A stretch of 6,573 bases of DNA from Deltaproteobacteria bacterium (lineage in GTDB: Bacteria; Desulfobacterota; DSM-4660; Desulfatiglandales; HGW-15): assembly GCA_019308985.1 (NCBI GenBank), contig JAFDHB010000189.1, positions 1 through 6,573 on the forward strand, given 5' to 3'. Each line of letters opens with the position of its first letter. Position 1 is the first letter of the stretch. Position numbers and translations under genes: made by a program. The notes below the pieces were generated by a model. That model saw nothing but the letters and a program-made list of their open reading frames with translations, was not told the DNA's origin and searched no databases. Positions 1-5,865 of this stretch are shown here, one piece after another.

Positions 1-1
1 T

Positions 2-43
2 TTCGAATTTCGTGCTTCGATATTCGAATTTCCATCTCTCGAA
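2..43. repeat. TTCGAATTTC direct repeat with further TTCGA/TCGAA motifs
   Basis: The 10-mer TTCGAATTTC occurs at 2-11 and again at 23-32, exactly 21 bp (about two helical turns) apart. A partial copy TTCGAT lies at 16-21 and an inverted TCGAA at 39-43. The array reaches the window edge and may continue beyond it. It is AT-rich and non-coding. It could be part of a dispersed intergenic repeat or a set of protein-binding sites; the sequence alone does not decide. Confidence 0.5.
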
Positions 44-61
44 AATAGGGTGCAACGCTTT

Positions 62-107
62 GGCCCCATCTTGGGGCCTTCCTCATACCACCAGTTTTAC
101 TGGTGGT
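62..107. repeat. Pair of strong hairpins, REP-like
   Basis: Two stem-loops lie back to back. The first pairs GGCCCC (62-67) with GGGGCC (73-78) around a 5-base loop. The second pairs ACCACCAGT (87-95) with ACTGGTGGT (99-107), a perfect 9-bp stem with loop TTT. Neither is followed by a T tract, so they do not look like ordinary intrinsic terminators in the forward direction. Double hairpins like this are typical of REP elements or of the ends of IS200/IS605-type transposons, but no transposase is in the window. They could also end the transcript of an unseen upstream gene. Confidence 0.55.
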
Positions 108-337
108 CGGTGATTTCATAAAATAGAAGAAAAATGGTTGAAATCTTATAAATGCCCTACTAGTTTGAATCAAGTTCAACACCGAGTTCAATTGTTTGGT
201 TCCGTGTGATAGCATCTGGTAAGGTGGGGTTGAGGGGGAATGATTGAACCATGAGGAGCAAACAGTAAAGTACAAAAAATGACTCCACTCAGATCAGACA
301 GGCCATATCCCGGGCCCCAGGCATGGTATTACCAGAC
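108..337 (+). promoter_or_regulatory. Leader/promoter region of the reductase operon
   Basis: This is the non-coding stretch between the hairpins and the Shine-Dalgarno of the first reductase gene; no gene was found in it. It contains TTGAA-N5-TTCAA at 165-179, a second GTTCAA at 186-191 and the reverse motif TTGAAC at 244-249, which together could be operator half-sites. A weak sigma-70-like pair is TTGAAC (244-249) and TAAAGT (266-271) with a 16-bp spacer, four of six matches in each box. A perfect 11-bp palindrome TGGTATTACCA lies at 324-334, just ahead of the ribosome binding site. No convincing -24/-12 element was found here. The promoter must lie in or before this stretch because the genes downstream leave no room for one. 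Confidence 0.35.
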
Positions 338-348
338 AGGAGGTCTAA

Positions 349-1665
349 ATGTCATATGCCTTGACTATCTGGAACGACTTCAAGAATTACCAGAGCACCT
401 GCTACAGAAAGTACTTAGATGCTTCTGAAGGCCTTCGCTGTATGGGCTCCACTTGGAGTGTATTGGCTCCTCTTAAAGGGCTGGGTGATGATGTATACAT
501 AATAGGTGGCGAGCCACACGCCGCGTCCACGGCGGGGACATTCCCTGAAGAGGCCCGTGAGGATATTTCAGCGGCGGAGGTCGCGGGCTTGGGCTTTCAT
601 TCCTGTAGTTACCTGAAACTATTCGTAGGGGAAGTGGTTCGCGATAAGATAGGAATTACAGATGGAACAATCAAGGAGGGATATCCCAGACCGAATTTGA
701 TCTGGACAACCCATTTGTGCAATCTGCATTCAAAATGGTACCAGGAAGTCTCAAGGCGCCTGGGTGGCATACCGCTGTTTCCAATAGACATGATCGGCGG
801 GGGTAATGCGGAAAAAGATCCCAAAATTGTAAAATACGTGTCCGAGCAAATGGAGGAAGGAATAGGTTGGCTGGAGAGGGTAACTGGAAGGGAGTTTTCG
901 GATGAGTCGTTCATCAAGGCGGCTAGAAACGAGATCAAGGTGCTGGTGCTATGGGGTAATATATGTGCACTAAACATGCATGCTCCCGCGCCGTTGGATG
1001 AGCGTCGACTCATAGCCCTGTTCCCACCAGCCATGGTGGACAGGACAAGCGATGAAGCTGTGCGATTATATGAGGCGTTATTTAAAGAAGTGCGACACAT
1101 GGTTGAGACCGGACAGAGTGTGGTTCCGGATCAACGCTTCAGAATAGTCTATTTTGGGCTTGCACACACTTATGGCCATCCGGAAATTGCGAGGATCCTT
1201 AGAGACTCTGGGGCTGAGATTGTGGCCTCAGTCTATACTTTTGGCACGACCGGCAATTTTAGGGGATTTGTAGATGGAAAATGGTCATGGGAACCCATCG
1301 ACCCCGCATGGGTAGACGAACTGGATTTGTCCAGCAGAAGAGATGCCATATCTGCGCTTACTAAAACAGTTCTTGGTTGGCCCACCTGGCAAGGGGTAAG
1401 ATCCTACTGGGCACTAGAACAAATGGCTAGGGCAATGGTGGCGGAATTCAAAGCAGACGGGCTTTTGTTAGCGCCCACCCGTACTTGTGAAACTGACTTT
1501 AGGAACGGTTACATAGCGATGCAGCGCATTTTTAAGAACGAAATTCCAACCGTAGAATACGACACCGAAACGGTGGATGTCCGGAAAATGGATATACCGG
1601 GTTCCAAGCGGAAAACAGAGTTGTTCGTACATCTTATGGAAGCGCGCAAGAAACGAGGTGCATGA
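349..1665 (+). CDS. bzdO: ATP-dependent aryl-CoA reductase, BcrB/BzdO-like catalytic subunit
   Basis: This 438-residue protein belongs to the 2-hydroxyglutaryl-CoA dehydratase D-component / benzoyl-CoA reductase family. Its length fits the larger catalytic subunit (BcrB/BzdO) of class I benzoyl-CoA reductase, a cytoplasmic enzyme that reduces an aromatic ring on CoA with electrons driven by ATP hydrolysis. Visible family features are C86 in HSCSYLK, C124 in THLCNLHSKWYQ and C380 in PTRTCETD; these three are the likely ligands of its [4Fe-4S] cluster, as in related dehydratases. Additional cysteines are C18, C31 and one near residue 206. The C-terminal fold ends in the usual IPTVEYDTE segment. 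The ATG is supported by a near-perfect AGGAGGT at 338-344. It is the first gene of a four-gene operon; the next gene starts 6 bp after its stop. Family membership is firm. The choice of Bzd-type over Bcr-type, and the substrate (benzoyl-CoA or another aryl-CoA), are inferred. Confidence 0.85.
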   Translation: MSYALTIWNDFKNYQSTCYRKYLDASEGLRCMGSTWSVLAPLKGLGDDVYIIGGEPHAASTAGTFPEEAREDISAAEVAGLGFHSCSYLKLFVGEVVRDKIGITDGTIKEGYPRPNLIWTTHLCNLHSKWYQEVSRRLGGIPLFPIDMIGGGNAEKDPKIVKYVSEQMEEGIGWLERVTGREFSDESFIKAARNEIKVLVLWGNICALNMHAPAPLDERRLIALFPPAMVDRTSDEAVRLYEALFKEVRHMVETGQSVVPDQRFRIVYFGLAHTYGHPEIARILRDSGAEIVASVYTFGTTGNFRGFVDGKWSWEPIDPAWVDELDLSSRRDAISALTKTVLGWPTWQGVRSYWALEQMARAMVAEFKADGLLLAPTRTCETDFRNGYIAMQRIFKNEIPTVEYDTETVDVRKMDIPGSKRKTELFVHLMEARKKRGA

Positions 1666-1671
1666 GAGACG

Positions 1672-2835
1672 ATGGAAAAAGGCTTTGAGGCAATAATCGA
1701 ACGTTTCCGCCATATAACTGAGAATACGCAGGAATACGCCAAATCCATTCGCAGGAAAGGGCAGCTCTTGGCTGGATATATGTGCACTCATGTCCCAGAG
1801 GAAATTCTGTATGCAGCCGGAATCATACCGCTGAGGATTCTTAGCCCCCATGATTCACAAGCCATGACAAGGGGCTACATCCATGAAACATACTGCTCTT
1901 TTTCGCATGATTGTGCATACCAAGGACTGCAACATAATTATGATTACATAGACTTGCTCGTGCATAGCAGCAGTTGTATACATATGGCCGAAGCGTTTAA
2001 TGTATGGGTCAGGTTTGCAGGATTCCAGCAAAAGAGCTTTCTCATACCGTACCCACATATCCTTCATACCAAGCATGCTCGTGGGTTCATGGTTGAGTCT
2101 TTTCGGGAGTTCAAAGAATTCGTTGAGAAGTTTGCCAATAAGTCCATGTCAGATGATGACATCGAGTGGGCGATTAAGGTTTATAATCAGACCAGAAGAC
2201 TCCTTAAACGACTTTGGGAGTTCCTGAGGCGTGACAATCCACCTATAACGGGACCGGAAGTCGAGGCCGTGACTCTGGCTTCCCAAGTTATGGACAAGCA
2301 AGAATGCAATCAAATGCTGAAGCGACTTATTCAGGCATTGGAAAGCGCGGCTGGCAAAGGTACATCAGGGGTAAGGCTGATGGTAACGGGAGGTGCTTGT
2401 GATGATTTGAGAATTTTCGATTTGATTGAACAGCTTGAGTACACCACAAATCTGATTTTCATTGATTCGTGTACAGCAGCCAGATACTTCTGGTTTCAGG
2501 TGCCTGAGGATAGACCTGATAAGCTTGAGGCGATTGCTGAGGGACACATCAGCAGAATTCCATGTCCTGCAAAAGACAATGTTCCTGGTACCGGGGAGAA
2601 AAAAAGGTTTAGGTTCATTCAGCAGTTCATCGAGGAGTTCAAGCCAGATGGAATAGTCTTTCTCTATCAGAGATTTTGCAGCCCTCAATCGATGGACATT
2701 GTGGCACTAAAGCCTATCATAGATATGTTGGGGATTCCGTGGACTGAGCTTGAACTTGACACAACCGTACCAATAACTCAATTTGGGACACAGTTGGAAG
2801 CCCTGGTAGAAATAATAGAGCGGGTGGCGCCATGA
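1672..2835 (+). CDS. bzdN: ATP-dependent aryl-CoA reductase, BcrC/BzdN-like catalytic subunit
   Basis: This 387-residue protein is a second, smaller member of the 2-hydroxyglutaryl-CoA dehydratase D-component family, matching the length of BcrC/BzdN. It opens with the family pattern GYMCTHVPEEILYAAGIIPLR (residues 35-55), then C75 in ETYCSFSHDC, C102 in HSSSCIHM and C336 in YQRFCSPQ, the likely three cysteine ligands of a [4Fe-4S] cluster. The mid-protein stretch RLMVTGGACDD resembles the beta-strand/turn that starts the second domain. It would pair with the upstream BcrB-like subunit to form the ring-reducing module. The start ATG follows the upstream stop by 6 bp, with GAGGTG at 1655-1660 as a modest ribosome binding site. 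Its last bases overlap the next gene by 4 bp (ATGA), indicating translational coupling. The substrate is not deducible from sequence alone. Confidence 0.85.
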   Translation: MEKGFEAIIERFRHITENTQEYAKSIRRKGQLLAGYMCTHVPEEILYAAGIIPLRILSPHDSQAMTRGYIHETYCSFSHDCAYQGLQHNYDYIDLLVHSSSCIHMAEAFNVWVRFAGFQQKSFLIPYPHILHTKHARGFMVESFREFKEFVEKFANKSMSDDDIEWAIKVYNQTRRLLKRLWEFLRRDNPPITGPEVEAVTLASQVMDKQECNQMLKRLIQALESAAGKGTSGVRLMVTGGACDDLRIFDLIEQLEYTTNLIFIDSCTAARYFWFQVPEDRPDKLEAIAEGHISRIPCPAKDNVPGTGEKKRFRFIQQFIEEFKPDGIVFLYQRFCSPQSMDIVALKPIIDMLGIPWTELELDTTVPITQFGTQLEALVEIIERVAP

Positions 2836-3620
2836 ATAAGGTGAAAATTCTGGCTGGACTAGATGCAGGCCATGTTAATACAAAGGCCATAATAATGAGG
2901 GGACAGGAAATCCTTGGGTATTGCACAGCACCCACTGGGTTTGATGTGGTCGCTGCGGCTCAAACAGCACTTGATGATGCTTTGGACAATGCCGGAATCT
3001 CGCGCGGTGAGCTAAGCGGAATCGTAGCTACCGGAATCTTCAGAGATATGATTAACGCACCGCCAGTGAATGTAACCGGAACTGTACCCGAATATATGGC
3101 GGATGCCAAAGGGGCTTTGTTCCTCAACAAGAATTCCAGAACAGTTATCGACATCGGTGGGAACATACATAAAGCCATATGTTATGACAAAAACGGGGAT
3201 CTTCTGGATGTTGTTCAAAATGATAAATGTGCTGACGGTCTGGGCATTTTTTACACTACCATGGCCAAAGCTTTGGGATTAAGTGAGCAGGAGATGTCCG
3301 AACTGGCACTTAATTCCACCAGGAATCTATCCGTCGCTGTTCAATGCGCCCTATCCGCCGAATCAGATGCCATTGATTTGCTCTCTCAAGGCAACGACAT
3401 CGCAGATGTGGCAGATGCTGTCGTGCGATTCATAGTTGAGCGCGTTGCTGATATGTGCACCTGTATGTCCCTTACGAAAGAGATTGTGGTGGCTGGAGGG
3501 TTAGCGAAATCTCGGGCGCTTATTGAGCGCCTTCCGAGCTTGATAAAGCGAGACGCAAGAGCTTTGAATCATCCTGAATATGTGGGTGCAATAGGCGCAG
3601 TGATTAGTTATGGGGGTTGA
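2832..3620 (+). CDS. Aryl-CoA reductase ATPase subunit (BcrD/Bzd-like, ASKHA fold)
   Basis: This 262-residue protein is an ASKHA-type ATPase of the BcrA/BcrD/BadF/HgdC family, which hydrolyses ATP to energise electron transfer to the catalytic subunits. Phosphate loop 1 is GLDAGHVNTKAI (9-20), phosphate loop 2 is DIGGNIHKAI (107-116) and the adenosine motif is VVAGGLAKS (219-227). C133 in NDKCADG and C172 in VQCALSAES are 39 residues apart, the same separation as the two cluster ligands of HgdC, so it should donate two cysteines to a [4Fe-4S] cluster shared with the other ATPase. Both phosphate loops differ from the usual GxDxGSTxTK and DIGGQDxK forms: the serine/threonine after DAG is replaced by H-V, and the acidic residue of loop 2 is missing. 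Its length fits the smaller BcrD-like subunit. Whether to call it P or Q in the Bzd scheme is unclear, so no symbol is given. The ATG overlaps the preceding stop. Confidence 0.82.
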   Translation: MNKVKILAGLDAGHVNTKAIIMRGQEILGYCTAPTGFDVVAAAQTALDDALDNAGISRGELSGIVATGIFRDMINAPPVNVTGTVPEYMADAKGALFLNKNSRTVIDIGGNIHKAICYDKNGDLLDVVQNDKCADGLGIFYTTMAKALGLSEQEMSELALNSTRNLSVAVQCALSAESDAIDLLSQGNDIADVADAVVRFIVERVADMCTCMSLTKEIVVAGGLAKSRALIERLPSLIKRDARALNHPEYVGAIGAVISYGG

Positions 3621-3622
3621 AA

Positions 3623-4507
3623 GTGAGGGAGTACGCTTCAGTCAACGAACAGATGGATTGGACAAGGGCTAAGGTGATAGCAGTCGGGGTGGATAGTGGT
3701 GCCACGAGCTCCAAAGCTGTGATACTTCTGGATCGACAACTATATGCATTTTCTCAAGCTAGAAGCCGAACGCCCAAAGAATCTGCTTCCAGTGCCATGA
3801 ACGCGGCTTTAGATAAGGCCCGTTTAAGGTTAGACGATATCCATTACTTGGTTGCGACCGGTCGTGGGAGGGCCCGGGTTCCGTTTGCACATAGAAGTAT
3901 GTCTGAAATTGCGTGCGGAGCTGCCGGTGCGGTGCACATTTGGGGCCCATCTGTGCGTACGGTTCTGGATGCCGGTGGTGAAAGCTGCAAAGTGATTCAC
4001 TGCACCCAAAAAGGCAGGGCAACCGCCTTTCTTTGGAACGACAAATGTGCTGCCGGGATTGGACGCTACACGGAAGCATTTGCTGACCTGGTTCAGAAAG
4101 AAGTAACGGAGATGGGAAATATTGCCCTTCAATCTGATCACTTCCCAAGGCTAAGTGACTTTTGTGCAGTGTATGCTCAATCCGAAGCCCTGGATTTAAT
4201 TCGAAGCAAGCTGCCGCTGGAACAAGTAATAGCAGCTTACCACTATGCTATGGCTAAGCGAATCAGCATATTGGTAGCTAGGTCAGGATTGAAAAAGGAT
4301 TTCGTAATCATTGGAGGGCTGGCCAATAATCCAGGAATAGTAAAGTGGTTGCAAAGCATCCTGAAGGTAAGCAGATTGCCCTGCAAACCTGGATGGGACC
4401 CCACATTGACAGGAGCTCTAGGAGCGGCTCTATTTGCGGATGCTTTCTACAGGCGGCAGCAGTCTGACACACAAACCGCGCTAAGGGAAACATTGTGTGA
4501 TCTGTGA
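3623..4507 (+). CDS. Aryl-CoA reductase ATPase subunit (BcrA/Bzd-like, ASKHA fold)
   Basis: This is the second ASKHA ATPase of the complex, 294 residues from the GTG chosen here. Phosphate loop 1 is GVDSGATSSKAV, followed by the TGRGRA turn and MSEIACGAAGA helix typical of BcrA/HgdC activators, then phosphate loop 2 DAGGESCKVI, NDKCAAGIGR with C142, DFCAVYAQSE with C181 and the adenosine motif VIIGGLANN. The two cysteines are again 39 residues apart and should complete the shared [4Fe-4S] cluster. This subunit keeps more of the archetypal motifs than its partner, which suggests unequal roles. A TTG at 3617 would overlap the previous stop and add two residues, but GGGGG (3612-3616) sits 6 bp before the GTG and abuts the TTG, so GTG is preferred. 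It is much shorter than the roughly 430-residue BcrA of Thauera, so the pair is closer to the Bzd-type arrangement with two small ATPases. It is the last gene of the operon. Confidence 0.82.
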   Translation: MREYASVNEQMDWTRAKVIAVGVDSGATSSKAVILLDRQLYAFSQARSRTPKESASSAMNAALDKARLRLDDIHYLVATGRGRARVPFAHRSMSEIACGAAGAVHIWGPSVRTVLDAGGESCKVIHCTQKGRATAFLWNDKCAAGIGRYTEAFADLVQKEVTEMGNIALQSDHFPRLSDFCAVYAQSEALDLIRSKLPLEQVIAAYHYAMAKRISILVARSGLKKDFVIIGGLANNPGIVKWLQSILKVSRLPCKPGWDPTLTGALGAALFADAFYRRQQSDTQTALRETLCDL

Positions 4508-4528
4508 AGGGAAAAGAGATCCTTTATG
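4508..4528. other. 21-bp convergent gap between reductase operon and lpxC
   Basis: The reductase operon and lpxC end tail to tail with only 21 bp between the stop codons. No intrinsic terminator is visible: the best pairing is AAAG (4513-4516) with CTTT (4522-4525), a four-base stem without a T run. Transcripts from either side are therefore likely to run into the other gene unless Rho acts. Confidence 0.6.
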
Positions 4529-5458
4529 TCAGGCGGGCACCGGTTCTACGGAGCCGAAGGCAGGAATCCTGATATTGTTTCGGAGGTATTCTTCCCTGTC
4601 TTTGAAGGTGACGGTTTCCCAATAATCCTTGCTCTCCATCAAAGTCCTGAGCATGTGCTGGTTCAAGAGGTGCCCGGACTTCTCGACGTCAAACTCCCCT
4701 ATGACCGGTGCGCCGAGGATTGCCAGATCTCCTATGAAATCCAGTATCTTATGCCTGACGAATTCGTCCTTATAGCGGAGGCCGTCTTCATTAACAATTC
4801 GGAACTCGTCAATGACAATGGCGTTATCCAGGGATCCGCCTTTGGCCAGACCATTCTCCCACAGTATCTCAATATCCTTCAAAAACCCGAATGTCCTGGC
4901 GCGACTGATTTCATGGACAAATTCCCTTGCGGAAAAGCACATGGAGTATCTCTGGTTTCTCAAAAGGGGGTGCTGGAAGTCTATGGCATAACATATTTTT
5001 AGTTCGCTGGATGGCCTGACGGATACGGACCTATTGCCTTCAGAAACCCTAAAGGGCTTCTTGATAAGGATAAAGCGCTTGAGGGCCTTTTGAACTTTGA
5101 TGCCGACGTTCTTCAACAGGAAAATGAAAGGCGCTGCGCTGCCATCCATAATCGGGACCTCCGGGCCGTCCAGTTCAATCCTGACATTGTCGATACCAAG
5201 GCCGAAAAGCGCGGCCATGAGGTGTTCGACTGTCGAGACCCTGCATCCATTTTTCCCAATGGAAGTGCAAAGGTTTGTATCGACAACGTTTTCTGATCGG
5301 GCACGAATTGCAGGATGGCCTGGCAAGTCCTTGCGAACGAACATAATCCCGTGGTTATCAGGCGCTGGTTTGATTGTAAGGTTTACTTTTTCCCCGGAGT
5401 GGAGGCCAATTCCCGTGCAACTCACATAGTCCTTCAAGGTTCTTTGTCTGAAATCCAA
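4529..5458 (-). CDS. lpxC: UDP-3-O-acyl-N-acetylglucosamine deacetylase LpxC
   Basis: LpxC is the zinc-dependent cytoplasmic deacetylase of the committed step of lipid A synthesis, removing acetate from UDP-3-O-acyl-GlcNAc. From the TTG chosen here it has 309 residues, close to the 305 of E. coli. The start matches the family (QRTLKDYVSCTGIGLHSG). The catalytic and zinc-binding residues are present: E78 and H79 in STVEHLMAAL, H236, K237 and D240 in FVRHKILDFIGD, D244, and H263 in KSGHLLN. MDGSAAPF and ISRARTFGF are also diagnostic. A TTG at 5500 in the same frame would add 14 residues with no homology to LpxC and no ribosome binding site. The TTG at 5458 has AAGGAG at 5468-5473 with a 9-base spacer, so it is the better start. 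It lies convergent to the reductase operon and divergent from mltA, and has its own upstream region with a predicted sigma-54 promoter. Confidence 0.97.
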   Translation of the reverse strand: MDFRQRTLKDYVSCTGIGLHSGEKVNLTIKPAPDNHGIMFVRKDLPGHPAIRARSENVVDTNLCTSIGKNGCRVSTVEHLMAALFGLGIDNVRIELDGPEVPIMDGSAAPFIFLLKNVGIKVQKALKRFILIKKPFRVSEGNRSVSVRPSSELKICYAIDFQHPLLRNQRYSMCFSAREFVHEISRARTFGFLKDIEILWENGLAKGGSLDNAIVIDEFRIVNEDGLRYKDEFVRHKILDFIGDLAILGAPVIGEFDVEKSGHLLNQHMLRTLMESKDYWETVTFKDREEYLRNNIRIPAFGSVEPVPA

Positions 5459-5467
5459 TTGTTTGTA

Positions 5468-5473
5468 CTCCTT
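5468..5473 (-). promoter_or_regulatory. Ribosome binding site of lpxC, decides the start
   Basis: On the minus strand the sequence reads AAGGAG, then nine bases (TACAAACAA), then TTG at 5458. This is a full Shine-Dalgarno match inside the 5' extension that a longer reading frame from 5500 would translate. It argues that translation starts at 5458. Confidence 0.75.
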
Positions 5474-5536
5474 GTTATTGAGCTTGGGCTGATGAATCAA
5501 TTCGGAAACAGGATAAAGATGTCGCTTAATCTCCGG

Positions 5537-5580
5537 AAGATCTTGCGATCTTAGACGAAACCATGTTTTGTCGCAAGATC
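5537..5580 (-). repeat. Nested inverted repeats in the lpxC 5' leader
   Basis: Three pairings compete in this 44-bp stretch. A perfect 10-bp inverted repeat pairs GATCTTGCGA (5539-5548) with TCGCAAGATC (5571-5580). Within it, AAGATC (5537-5542) can pair with GATCTT (5547-5552) around TTGC. In addition GACGAAAC (5554-5561) can pair with GTTTTGTC (5565-5572) around CAT, with one mismatch that is a wobble pair in one orientation. The long stem and the two small stems use the same bases, so they exclude each other. The region lies in the predicted leader of the lpxC transcript (start near 5594). It could be an attenuator-like RNA switch or simply an operator; no T tract follows. Confidence 0.5.
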
Positions 5581-5602
5581 CGCCATATCAAGGGATTAAT
5601 TG

Positions 5603-5620
5603 AAAGCAACTATCGTGCCA
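5603..5620 (-). promoter_or_regulatory. Sigma-54 (-24/-12) promoter facing lpxC
   Basis: On the minus strand the sequence reads TGGCACGATAGTTGCTTT. It matches the RpoN consensus TGGCACG-N4-TTGCW at every defined position, with the GG (5619-5618) and GC (5607-5606) at the required spacing. The predicted transcription start is near 5594, giving a leader of about 136 bases before the TTG of lpxC. The only gene downstream in this direction is lpxC. Chance agreement at this quality in a promoter-sized intergenic region, in the right orientation, is unlikely, but activity is not shown. Confidence 0.75.
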
Positions 5621-5648
5621 GTTTTTCAATGATTGGCAGAGTTCTATA

Positions 5649-5667
5649 ACCTGTTATTTTCACAGGT
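5649..5667. repeat. Short inverted repeat upstream of the -24/-12 element
   Basis: ACCTGT (5649-5654) and ACAGGT (5662-5667) form a 6-bp inverted repeat separated by seven bases. It lies about 55-73 bp upstream of the predicted lpxC start, a position where an accessory DNA-binding protein could act. Short enough to occur by chance. Confidence 0.25.
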
Positions 5668-5725
5668 AATTTTTGGCCATATCCACCGGCGTACACGGGA
5701 AATTCATTGGGCAGAGGACCTTTGC

Positions 5726-5772
5726 TGTGGTAAAAATACCACATCAAGTATGCAAAAAGTCACAAATACCAC
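5726..5772. promoter_or_regulatory. Enhancer-like palindrome plus repeated half site
   Basis: A perfect palindrome TGTGGTAAAAATACCACA spans 5726-5743: arms TGTGGTA and TACCACA around AAAA. Its right part AAATACCAC (5734-5742) recurs at 5764-5772, exactly 30 bp further, about three helical turns. The palindrome lies about 132-149 bp upstream of the predicted sigma-54 start, the usual distance for binding sites of sigma-54 activators. The link to an activator is inferred from position and symmetry; the protein is unknown. It could instead serve the divergent mltA promoter. Confidence 0.45.
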
Positions 5773-5829
5773 GAAATTCATTATTTCGACACGTCTGTTA
5801 TGCTTGTATATCATTTTGAAGGAATATAA

Positions 5830-5846
5830 AATAGAACTGTTCTATT
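5830..5846. promoter_or_regulatory. 17-bp palindromic operator candidate upstream of mltA
   Basis: AATAGAACTGTTCTATT is a perfect palindrome with a single central base, arms AATAGAAC and GTTCTATT. It lies immediately upstream of the extended -10 at 5857-5865 and covers the place of the -35 box, so a protein bound here should affect the mltA promoter. The regulator family is not recognisable from the site alone. Confidence 0.45.
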
Positions 5847-5856
5847 ATCCTAGGTC

Positions 5857-5865
5857 TGATATAAT
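5857..5865 (+). promoter_or_regulatory. Extended -10 promoter of mltA
   Basis: TGATATAAT is a perfect extended -10 (TGn plus TATAAT). The 17-bp-spaced -35 position (5837-5842, CTGTTC) is poor, which is common for extended -10 promoters. Transcription would begin near 5872, about 30 bases before the ATG of mltA. Confidence 0.6.

Noticed and set aside
195..220. Possible -24/-12 element ahead of the reductase operon (GGTTCC...TAGC)
   Set aside because: The GG and GC are two bases too far apart and the flanking consensus bases do not match.
609..1100. Minus-strand open frame of 163 codons
   Set aside because: Antisense shadow of the BcrB-like gene, with low-complexity serine-rich translation and no family motifs.
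3617..3622. TTG start of the last ATPase gene overlapping the previous stop
   Set aside because: The G-rich ribosome binding site directly abuts it; the GTG six bases further has proper spacing. The difference is two residues, and the TTG cannot be fully excluded.
4511..4526. Possible bidirectional terminator between the convergent genes
   Set aside because: Only a 4-bp AT-rich stem and no T tract.
4526..5002. Plus-strand open frame of 158 codons
   Set aside because: It lies wholly antisense within lpxC, whose catalytic motifs are intact; it has no recognisable domain.
5459..5500. 14-residue N-terminal extension of LpxC from TTG 5500
   Set aside because: No ribosome binding site before 5500, no match to LpxC N-termini, and a good AAGGAG inside the extension serving TTG 5458.
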